A stretch of DNA of 64,000 nt from Ephydatia muelleri. Its lineage: Eukaryota > Porifera > Demospongiae > Spongillida > Spongillidae. Each line of letters starts with the position of its first letter. Position 1 is the stretch's first letter. The notes beneath the pieces were generated by a model. That model had not been told where the DNA came from. It saw only the letters and a list, made by a program, of their open reading frames with translations, and searched no databases. Shown here one piece after another: positions 23,401-35,400 of the stretch. The position numbers were made by a program, and so were the translations under genes. The stretch is from contig JABACO010000002.1 in the NCBI GenBank assembly GCA_013339895.1, forward strand, positions 10,046,020 to 10,110,019, in the 5' to 3' direction.

Positions 23401-26400
23401 TCGCATGACACCGACTTGGTTTAGTGTCGTTGTGCACACCCCTGTGGACAATGTGCACCCACTGCCACGCCCCTGCAGACGATGTGCACCCACTGCTACG
23501 CCCCTGCAGACGATGTGCACCCACTGCCACGCCCCTGCAGACGATGTGCACCCACTGCCACGCCCCTACAAACGATGTGCACCCACTGCCACGCCCCTAC
23601 AAACGATGTGCACCCACTGCCACACCCCTGCAAACGATGTGCACCCACTGCCACACCCCTGCAAACGATGTGCACCGACTGCCATGTGTACAACGATGAC
23701 ACACCAAGTGAACGCACAGCAACCTCCTACCACACACAACACATAGAGAGTGGGGGCCAGGGCATACCAATATTGTAGGGTGTGTGTGGTGAGAGATCCA
23801 GTAGGGAAAATATGCACAGTAGGTACAAGACAATTGTAGCACCGCTCAACTAGCAACACAAACAGTACAATATTTTCGGATACACCAGGGGTGTGAATTC
23901 AGTTATGGAAGGTATGAAAATTGCCACACCTGGGTTTCCATTATGATGTCATAATGAAGTGAATAAACATGAAAGAGGCAGATTAAGTGCATGGATATTT
24001 ATAATTGTGATTGCGTTGTGAATTAGGGCATGCAGTGGTTTTTCTCATGGAATGTTTGTAGATTTGACTTTGGAGTAGGGTTGAGCGCTATAGGCTTTTT
24101 TTACCTTAGCATTCGAATATCCGCTGAGTTTTAGATAGCCATTTGGATCAAATTTCGGATATTTCTAAATACAGATTTGTTGGTCATATGAACGTGTAGG
24201 ACCACTATTTGTACCAATTTCATTCAATCACAATGACATCACATTTATAACCACCTAATCAAATAAAAAACAGATTTCCCTAGATGAAGACTTTGCATGT
24301 GCTCCTTCATTGTCTGATGTTTTTTAGACTGTATGTGTTGTACAACCTGGTCCTTCTTGAGGTTAACTTGCTCATTACAACACATACAGAATACATGACT
24401 TCCTTCCTTGTCTGATGTTTCGTAGACTGTATGTGTTGTACAACCTGGTCCTTCTTGAGGTTAACTTGCTCATTACAACACATACAGAATACATGACTTC
24501 CTTCCTTGTCTGATGTTTTGTAGACTGTATGTGTTGTAAAACCTGGTCCTTCTTGAGGTTAACTTGCTCATTACAACACATACAGAATACATCACTTCCT
24601 TCCTTGTCTGATGTTTCGTAGACTGTATGTGTTGTACAACCTGGTCCTTCTTGAGGTTAACTTGCTCATTACAACACATACAGAATACAAAGGACTTGAA
24701 AGGGCTCATTAGGGAATTCATTTTTCTTGGTGAACCTTTTAAGGCAGATTGTTTGGCTGAGGTTGAAGATTGAGGAAGTGATTTAGCAGCTATGATTATT
24801 CGTTCTCTTTCGAGGCCGCTTTGGGGCTTGCACATCACTGTAGGCGCCGGCTAATTTCTCCTCCGGTTAGTTTAAATCTTCCTTTGATGATGAACTCGTG
24901 CAAGGCTCACTTGAATCCATTTAAAAAGATATATAGCAATCAACTGTATCAGCTGGTCTTACATCATTATTATCAGCGATAATCAGTCTAAATCATTTTT
25001 GGGCTATACTGCATGCATAAACAGCTTATAAGAAATTCATGTTTTGAGCAAAACAAACATAATTAACATAATGCACTCAATTAATGTTAGCTCGTCGCCT
25101 ACTTGTAGGCGTCTTAACCTACGCGTAGGCGTTCGCGTATCGCAACGTTTGGAAAATAACTACAGCCCTGCTGTAAATATTACAGCGAATTGAAATGCAT
25201 TTTTGAGTAAATGTATGATAGCAGCGTAAAATGTACGCAAAGAATTCATGTCAAACACATAGTTTGAATCAGGTAATTAAATTGCTTTCTGGCTCAAAGC
25301 GCGATCGCAACTTGGTCAATGTGAAAAGCCAGGCACGATGTAAATCCAGGCTTTGTACTTCCAGGGTTACAAATAGGAACGATCTCCTCATGTAGCTGCG
25401 TGCACTCGTCGCAATAATATGCTGTCTTTCTTTCACAGCAGACGCTACACTTCCGTTGCACACTAGGTACACGGCCATTGTGTGAGGTGCCTTCTTCATC
25501 CTGCTCCAGTCGCTGACGCTTGTATTGAAACACTGGACACTCTCTCATATTAGTTTTTAGAGTGTGGCTGCTCATTATCTTTGCAACTACTGTCTGCAAT
25601 GGCTGTTCAGTGGGCGCTACAGGCATGTGTTTCCGAAGACGTGCGGAAGGCCCAGTGTCGTGGAACGACGATTTATAGGTAAGTAGCTGCAAAGATAGGC
25701 GCTCTGTAAACTCTCTGTGGGAAAGAATGGGAGCAAGAGGATGAAAATACCGGAAGGCAAGATACGCATCAGACTCGCACATGCCGAAGATAGTAGCAAA
25801 ATTGCGATGCCACCACGTTTGCGTTTTCCAATGACGCTCCAACTCAAGGCCCCCCTGGCGTAGATGGTTATGCACATCAATAGCATTTGCGTTGTCAAAA
25901 TATGCCTCCACAACTGCTGGCCTCTTTACTTCTTTATAGAAAACAACACATGGTGCACTTGTTCTGTCTTCTGGTGTGGATTGACGAAAGCGCTTCTTGT
26001 AGGCAGGGCAGAGAGCTTCAGTCGTCCTGCTGGTACTAGAAATGAACATTTTCAGTTTCTTGTCATTCCATCCCACAGCCATGTACTGCCTTCCATCAAT
26101 ATTGGCCTGGAGCACACAATGGTCACCCCTATTTGTGTAAGGATATTTCTGAAGCCATGCTTTCGGAAATCGCTTGTGAGCAGTCTTCACTAAGCCAATG
26201 AAACGAAGACCACGATGTTTGTGGAGTGCTTCTGCTGTCTTCAATGAAGCAAATGCTGAGTCAGCAACAACCGTACGATCAGATCCACTCCAGTATCTGG
26301 TCAACCGTAAAAGTGATGATGTGCCAGAGCCATAATCCTTTGCATACTCTTTTCCTTGCATTGGAACCTTCCCTTCCTGGATCTCAAGTTGCAGCATGAT

Positions 26401-29400
26401 CTTGGTCTCCCCACAGGACAGTGTGCGATATTCAGTTCCAACCCCTTCTGGTTTCCTGGCAATTTTAGTTACATGTGGTAGCCCTACAACAGCATCATCT
26501 ACCTTAGCAGCCAATCCTCGCCAACTTCCCATACTCTCGTCAGCACACAATGTTACACCAGGTGAGATGCCCCCTCTGCGATTCCTATTAAAAGAATCCA
26601 CTGCACTTCGAATGGGCAACCACGGATCATCTGCTAACTCTTCATCGGTGTACACACACAGCTTCAAGTTCCGAAGTATTCTTTCGAAATCATGGCAGGC
26701 CATATACCTCCCAAGAGCAGGGGCAGGGAATGGCCCATTTGATTCTGTTTTCCACATATCCCTTCGCTCACCTCCTGAAGCCAGAGTCATTGCAAGGAGA
26801 ATGCCAAAGAAATGCTGCAGCTGCTCATAATCAAGAGGTTTCTGTGCCATTTCAGTATGCAGGTTGGTGGCTTCGATGATGTTGCGCATGAGATCTGCAG
26901 GCATCATCATTTTCCAAAAATCCAGCTCCGTGGACCTCTCGTGTAATGGATGGTATAATGCAGCCTTGCGCTGATATGCTGGCCCGTTCAGTTCAACAGT
27001 TACGTCACCCATTTTACGCCACTCAACACCATCGAGTACTACTCTATCGTCATCGCCATTTGACTCTGCTGCCGTGTCTCGATTGTCCCAGTTGGTCCTT
27101 CTGCATCACGCACCATGCGGGCATAAACAAAGAGATGTATTTGATAATGAACCGCAACGGATATTGAAAAGGGGGAGTCTTACCTTTCTGAAACGTCGCT
27201 TGCTCGACGGGATGCTCCATCTTCATCTACTTCGCGCATTTCGTCATTGTCACTGGTGCTGCTTTCATCGGAGGAAGTATTGGAGCTGCAGGAGTCTTCT
27301 TCCTCTTGTGAAACAGCCCTGATGGACGTTGAAGGGGGCGTAATTAAATGCCTTTGTTCCAGCTCCAACGTTCTAGCTGAAAAACGCTCCAAAACACCAC
27401 CATTCAGCTTTACAATCCATTTTCTTGCCCGTCCTACTCCTTCCGACGCTTGCACGACTCCTTTTTGAGTGGAAAACTTGCCTCTCAAAACCCGCACTTC
27501 GCTACCAACTTTTATGCCCTTCGCCATTGAAAGCATGCACGCGACGATTCGGTTTAGAAACGAGAATGAAATAACTTTTAATAGAAAGAGCAATGTTTCA
27601 GCTTTGCATAGTATCAATTTGCAAATTTTTATATCACGAAAAAGTACCTTAGCATTATACAAAAGAACGCCTACAGGTAGGCTTAAATTGCGTTTTTCGC
27701 CTACACGTAGGCGCGTAATCGATCTATCATTAATGTCTCATTCGGATCTGACCCTACATTAGGCTGCCGTGCCATGGCATCCGATAGTGCCTAAGCCTAC
27801 TTTGGAGGGGTCTAACCACACCTCCAGTCATTACTGAAAAGACACCACTGTTAACACTGGTCACTCCTCTGGTCTCTTTGCAGCTTCTCTTCATGATCTG
27901 GTCTCTGCATGCTCAGATGAAACACAAAACATCATCCCTGAGATAAGCGTGCAGTAACACTTAGACTGAATTACTGTGTCACATAAGCTCCTTCAATTCC
28001 ACCCATCTGACCAATCGAATAGGTTGTTTAACTCCATATAAATGACAGAAACGTGTTTAGGATTGGACCTTAATTTGCGGGTTTTGAAGCTGTGTAGAGA
28101 GATCATATATTGAGTGATCTTAAGCAAAGAGCCACTTCCATATTGTGCAGTAGTTTTCATAAAGTAACTAATAAGCATCCACAAATAATTTGTCAAGTAA
28201 TGCAAACAGTTTGTGTAAACTATTGACCAATATGGAAGTAAATCCATGCTTACAAACACAGCTCCGAGCACACATCTCTGCATAATTAATACCACAATTC
28301 CAAACCCCCCCCCCTCAAAAAGAATCTGGTCACATGTACCTAAATTACTTGACATGTAGATCAAATGGGGAAAAAAGAAGCTATTAATAATTAGCAAAAA
28401 GTGCACTTTATCCAATCGTGTTCTTTTTTACTCTGTATCTCAAAGTATTGAATTGGAACCTGAACACTCCCCTTGTTGACGTAGTTCGAAAACAGTTAAC
28501 ATCAGAAATCCCAAAATTTATATTTCAGCATCTAATTACAGCTGTATCATACGGAGAAGTAGTTAAGTTATACACAAAATTGGACAATTTTTAATGCAAA
28601 ACTTAATTGAATTGACGTGATGTTACTCGTGGTGGTCTGGGGATGTGAACAAAGCTACTGGTAAGAATTTTAGTAATTCAATCCAGTGATATGATGCATA
28701 CCCGGCGATGGAAAAGTATCAAAATGGCTACTAATTGGTTGGCTGCAAACAATGGTGAACAGGTCCATAGTGTCATGTGTACTATGCAGAAAGGAGTTTG
28801 CATTTAGGTAAATATTCCATGCTCCGTTCCACCCAATACATTAAAAGGCAGCAGTTTACAGTAAATAACTTGAATGGTGGGAGATAAAAACATCCCTCTT
28901 TGGATTCTACTTAATACAAAAAAAAAAGACGAGCTATGTAGGATACACATCAGAAGAACGTGTGTTAAAGGGAGATGCCAAGATTTTGTTTGCCACCACT
29001 GATATACCATGTTCACTGGTAGTTATGTGTCAAGATGCTATGGGGTATTAATATGTTATCTTGTGCTTTTGACATCCATTTGCATGTATTGTAGAGTTCA
29101 TTGGTAAGGTTTTAACTCTTTTGCTGGCAAAGCCTGTTATTGCCGTACACATGTAGTGCAAAATAGGCTTTCTGCGTTGCAGGAAAACATAGTTTACAAA
29201 CAACTTACACTAATATCACTTGGAAACAACTGATTAATGTGTTGTTGACTACAAAGTGTTAACTGTTTTGATAAACAGAGTGGCTTTAGTATAGCAGCTG
29301 CGGCGCTGTATTGCTCTGTTCCCCGTGAAAGAGTTAATGAAATTCTGATTTTTATACGTGTACAAACCTGTGCATGATCAATTTGTTGCGCACATTTGTT

Positions 29401-29414
29401 GGTATGTGTGTGTG

Positions 29415-29465
<51 letters not shown>

Positions 29466-32400
29466 GTTGTGTTAATGCATGTGATTGTACGGTGTTGCCG
29501 CATACATGCACGTAACCGATGGACACAACTGATGCCGTTGCTTCACCCTATTATCACAGCTACCTAGGCAGGCTGGACGCTGAACTGGAAAAGCTATTGG
29601 GCATCCAGGAGGAGAAGTCTTCTGTGGCTGACCACTACAGACAGCAGTATGCCTCACGTGAGGATGCCATTAGAACTGCCATGGTGAGGGAAAGGCAACT
29701 TTTCGAGAGCTCAGGAATCGGTAAGTTAACCCTGTAATACATTCGGGAAAACGTTAATTTTTTTTTTTTTCATGCAACATATGTTAAGTGTATGTATTGT
29801 GAAGCAATGCATAAGATTTGCAGATACTGTAAACCATGTTCTTAGGGACATACCTGTACACTGTAGGTTGGTAGTATGGAACTTGTGTGTTCTGAGTCCC
29901 ATAAATGTGTATCATGCAAGAACACTTTTTATGTAAGAGAATGTACAATACATGTATATACCTTTCTTGTGTACATGTGTGTGTAAACTTCAGGGAGGGA
30001 CATTGCCACATGAACATCATTACAAGGGTTCTAGTGATGCATGTTTAATTTTTGGGCCTTCACTCCAGTGTAATTTCATGATGCAGTGTAGTTTGTCGGA
30101 TTGAGATGTACATGTACATCTCAAACGGACAAACTACACTGCATCTATGAAATTCCAGTGGAGTGAAGGCCCAAAAATTAGTAGTAGTTTGTCCGATTGA
30201 GATGTATTACAAACAGTAGCAGTTAAAAAAAAGTTTACATAATTCTTTATGCCGTTACGGTTGAATGGTCGGTTAAAATAACGGCTCATTGCCAAAACTG
30301 CATGGCACGTTAACGCTATTATAACTGTGTTTCTCACCATATAACAGCACGGTCTTATATTATGGCGTTAGTACTATAATTTGTTACTGTAGGTGCGAGC
30401 ATGTTTCTTGAGCACATCGAAGCGGCATGTCATGTCTGGATCTTTGCTAAGAATGGCAATAAAGTGCAGTGGAGTGTAGATGTCTCGTCAACGAGTTTCA
30501 TCTACTCATCCACGATCGCTTTGATCTCCGCTGTTGCTTTTGATCATCGCTCGCTTCCTGGTCGTCTGCCAATTGATCCTGTCAATTTGTACTTTTTAAT
30601 GAACTGATGTATGCCCTGTCTAGACGCAGTCATTCCCTCGCTAAGCAACTGCTTCTCAATTTCTGGTACCTTGAGCCCTTTCAGGTGGTAAAACACAATC
30701 CGAAGCTTCTTGTACCACTAAACACCATTTATAGTGGCGGTGCAGTATTAGACAGCATTCTTTTTTACGGTGATAATATTTTAGCAGCTTTTGTTACTTA
30801 CACTTGTGAACATTTTGAATAACGCTACGAACATTACAAATAATTGAACCGTGACGTTACGTATGTTTATGGTCTCACCGTTCAACGGCCACGGCGCAAT
30901 AAATTTTTTTTTTGACCGCTACAAAATATGTATATATGTCTTGGAACTCAGATGTATTCGGATACCCAAAATACCGTATGCACCCAAAAACCATTACAAC
31001 TCAGCTCACACTAACTGTACGAGCCGATTCCAGACAATCACGCCAAATTCGCGAGAGAGCGCTATCGCTACGAACACGTGAAGAGAGCAAGCAAAAAAAA
31101 ACTTTTAATAAGTTGGAATTATGGTTAACAAAATGCAAATTAATTAACGAGTATCAACCATACCGCCGGCCAAGACCAGTTGGTCTTAAAATAATTATGA
31201 AAGTTTAATATCAGAATTCTACTTGGACTGTAGATGGTAGAAGTACAACCAACTTCGTAACAGGTCGTTATAGACACCCTTTGAAGTCTTAACATCAGCC
31301 ACTCTAACAAGTCCATCTTTCCCAGGATAAACACAAACCACCCTAGCAAGAGGCCATAGAGTGGGGACCATTCCATCTTCACGTACGACAACGACATCAT
31401 CAACAGAAACATTCTTCACAGGGTGGTGCCACTTACTGTATTTATTGAGTGTAGATAGATATTCGACGGACCATCTGTTCCAAAAATGTCGAACTAAGTA
31501 TTGACATAAATGCCAACGGCGTAGTAATGACATTGAGGGGGTAGAAGTATCTGGGTCACGCAGACATGTGAGTGGGCGACCAATCAAGAAGTGACCTGGG
31601 GTCAAAACTTCTATACTGTCATCGCTGTGATTGTTGATCGACACAAGTGGTCTGCTATTCAAACAAGCTTCGATTTGAGTCAATACAGTGATTAACTCCT
31701 CAAAGGTGAGCTTTACTGTGCCAACAATTTTCTTCAAATGAATCTTCACACTCTTAACAGTAGATTCCCACAATCCACCAAAGTGTGGGAAATGCTCGGG
31801 TATAAATTTCCAAATGATGTTTTTGGTTGAACAGAATTCCGAAATTGAACACTGGGTAATCTGCTTCTGGAGGAACTGATTGAATTCTTTGAGCTCACGG
31901 TTGGCACCAACAAAATTTGTGCCATGATCACTCCATAGGAGGGAAGGGTACCCTCTTCGAGCTGTGAAACGGCGTAAAGCCGCGATGAATGCTTCACTGG
32001 TCAAATCAGACACCAATTCCAAGTGTACAGCCTTTACACTTAGTGACACAAAAACGCAAAGGTAGGACTTTACAATTGTTGGTTTTCTAACAGATCTATA
32101 CTTGACAAGAAATGGACCTGCATAATCAAGGCCTACTCTATCAAAAACAGAGTCTGGAGTAATCCTTTCAGCAGGAAGTTGACCCAACATTTGTGGTTGA
32201 GGTTTGATGGCTTGTCGTCTACATGTTATGCATTGTCTAAGAACTGATCGCACGGTCTTACGGCAATTAAGCAAATGAAAACGATAGCTAAGAGAAGCGA
32301 GGACAAGTGTAGGTCCACCATGTAATAAACGCTGATGCTCTGACCAGATAAGCAATTTTGCTATAGGATGCTTGGCATGGAGTATAATGGGATGACGTTT

Positions 32401-35400
32401 TGAGTAAGATAGCTTTGAGCGTTCCTGTCTACCACCTGCACGCAACATTTGGTCTTTGTCAAGAAATGGATGAAGTGTAAGTAGAGCACTAGATATCGGT
32501 ATGGGCTTGTTAGCTTGGAGACAGGCAATTTCACTTTCGAAATTATCTCGCTGAGCAAGTCTTATCCAATATACTTCAGAAATGTGCAACTCTAGACTTG
32601 TTAATGAAGAAGTTAGTATAATTCTGTTAGCCTTGCTTAACTTGGCTAAGCAGTTGTTGATGAATCTCAAACACCAGGCTGTGATCCTCTTGAGGCGAGT
32701 GTAGCTTGAATAGCGTTCAAGGCAAATAATGGGTTCCACAACATGAACTAGGGAAGTAAGACAGATTTCTTATTCTTCATCATTGAGCTCTTCCGCACGG
32801 TTGCCTTCCTCTGGTTTAGGTCTAATCAGATGAATAGATTTCATCCAGCTTGGTCCATTCCACCAAAGATCATTGCAGATCAGCTCAGAAGGGAACAGTC
32901 CTCTGGAGGCACAATCAGCAGGATTTTGGATACCAGCAACGTGTTCCCATCTATCAGGAAGTATACAATCTACAATAGCAGCAATTCGATTCCCCACAAA
33001 GGTCTTAAAACGTCTTGGAGAACCAGTCAGCCAGTTCAGGACTATTGTGCTGTCTGTATACGCATGAACAGAATTGAGTGGTAAGCCAAACAAAGCTTTC
33101 AAATGATGAAGTAGCTGAGAAAGCAACTGAGCACCACAAAGCTCTAGTCTAGGAACATAGTTAGCCTCTTTATTGGTGCTACTTTGGTTTTAGACATGAC
33201 CAGGGAAACGTACACATTATTCTGTGTATCCACCATACGTAGGTAGACTACTGCTGCATAAGCATCTTCTGAAGCGTCACTAAAACCATGCAACTGAAAA
33301 GACACAATGTGTGCTTCCTTTGGGTAATAACATCTGGGAAGAGATTTGTTTGCAAAGGAGAAAAGTTCAGTTCTCCATTTCAGCCAGATGTCTCGAATTG
33401 AGTCAGGGATGGAGTCATCCCAATCCACTTTCAACTCCCATACGTTTTGTAACAAGATCTTCATTTTAATGATAGTAGGTGAAAACCAACCCAAAACGTC
33501 AAATGTTTTTGCTATGTCAGACACAAGAGCTCGTTTGGTGACACGACAAGGATCAGGAGGAGGTACGTTATTGACAGTAAGACAAAATTCGTCCGATTTA
33601 GTATTCCATTCAAGACCAAGTGTTTTGGTGCTTTCCCTTCCATCATGAATGTGGTGAATAGCTTCAGAGTCACGAATATCAGGATCTATATTCTGTAGGA
33701 CAGCTAAATTACTAGAATTCCATTTCCGCAACAAGAAACCTCCGTGAGAGAGAAGGCACTGTAATTCTTGCTGCAGCTTGATTGCCATCTCAACATTGTC
33801 AGCCCCAGTCAAACAGTCGTCAACGTAGAATGATTCTTCTACTGCTTTGGCAGCTAGAAGATATTTGGTAGCGAAATCCATTGCATTCTGTTTGACGCAC
33901 ATGTTAGCAGCAAAAGATGATGCTGATACTCCAAACGTGACGCGGGTCATGCGATAATCCTTCAATGTTTCAGACTGACTTGATCTCCACACAAATCGAT
34001 GGAAATCACGATCAGATTGAACCAATTGCACTGCTCGATGCATCTTGTTAATGTCTGCTGTAATCGCAATGCGATGCATTCGAAAGCGTAAAAGAACATC
34101 CATTAGAGTCGAATGCACAGTTGGTCCAACAAGGAGGATGTCATTTAATGATACACCAGATGAAGACTTTGCTGATGCATCAAAAACTGCTCTGATCTTG
34201 GTAGTAGTACTTGAATTCTTGTATACAACATGCATGGGCAAATAGAACACCTGAGATGTAGGTTTCTCCATTTCTTCTAGAGGTACAAGTTCTGCATGTC
34301 CCAGATCCATGTATTCTGTCATTACAGAGCTGAAATCTTGAAATAAACCTTTTGCGTTCAGAGAGCGTTCCAATAAGAAAAATCTTCTGACAGCTTGTGT
34401 GCGTGATTCTCCAATCTGTTTTGCATCAAGTCGTTTTGGCAAAGACACCATAAAACCTTCTTCAGTGCGAAAGTGGTTGTCTTTAAAATGACTTAAGATG
34501 CTTCGTTCTTTTAATGAGAATGCAGCATTGCTGGTTGGACCTTCCTCAATCTCCCAGAACTTATGCAGAATATCATCCTTGAATCCTACAATAGTGTGCA
34601 GTGCAGCTACCTCTCCTGTAGATGCGATGGACTCAGTTCGCCCACTAAGCACCCAACCAAATTCTGTTTCAAATGCGACTGGAGATCCAGCGGGACCTGA
34701 CCGCCGACCTTGACGCAAAACATCAGCAAATAGGTCAGCACCCAGAAGTAGATCAATCTTTCCAGGTTGTCCAAAATTAGGGTCAGCTAGGACAAGGTTA
34801 GTCAAATGCTTCCAACTCGAATCAAAACGAACAGGATATGTGGGTAGATCGCATGTGACCTTTGGAACCACTATAGCTGTGATGCCAATCTTTCTGACTG
34901 AGGATCTGACAGCTGAGATTTTAAAACTTGAGATATATTGAACTGGATTATCATGAGAGAAATCTCCTATTCCTGAAATACGCACATTTTGCCTATATCG
35001 TGGGAGGCAAAGGCCTTGGGCTAGGCGTTCTGAGACAAAGGAAGCTGAGGAGGCACTGTCCAACAAAGCTCGTGCTTCTATTGAAGAGCCGTCAGGAGCA
35101 TAAACCACAATGCGACAAGTCATTAGTAATAGATTAGATTTAAGCCTAACAGCAGTACTCGTAGATACTTTGACTTCAGCCAAATTGCTATCAACTTGTT
35201 TGTCCTTGTGAAGCAAAGTATGGTGTGGTTTTTGGCATTTGTGACATTTATGCACAGACTTGCAATTCTTGACAACATGACCACTAGATAAGCAATTCAT
35301 GCAGAGGTTGTTATCCTTTAGTGTGGCTACCATCTGATCATGGGGTAGTGATTGGAATTTAGGGCACACATACAAAGGGTGTTTATCAGCTCTGCACACA

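Noticed and set aside
23405-23859. Several Cys/His/Pro-rich open frames on both strands
   Set aside because: All are readings of the 31-bp minisatellite in successive frames.
27993-28415. 140-codon minus-strand hydrophobic ORF
   Set aside because: It lies in intron sequence, has no signal-peptide-like organisation or family match, and lies across plain AT-rich DNA.
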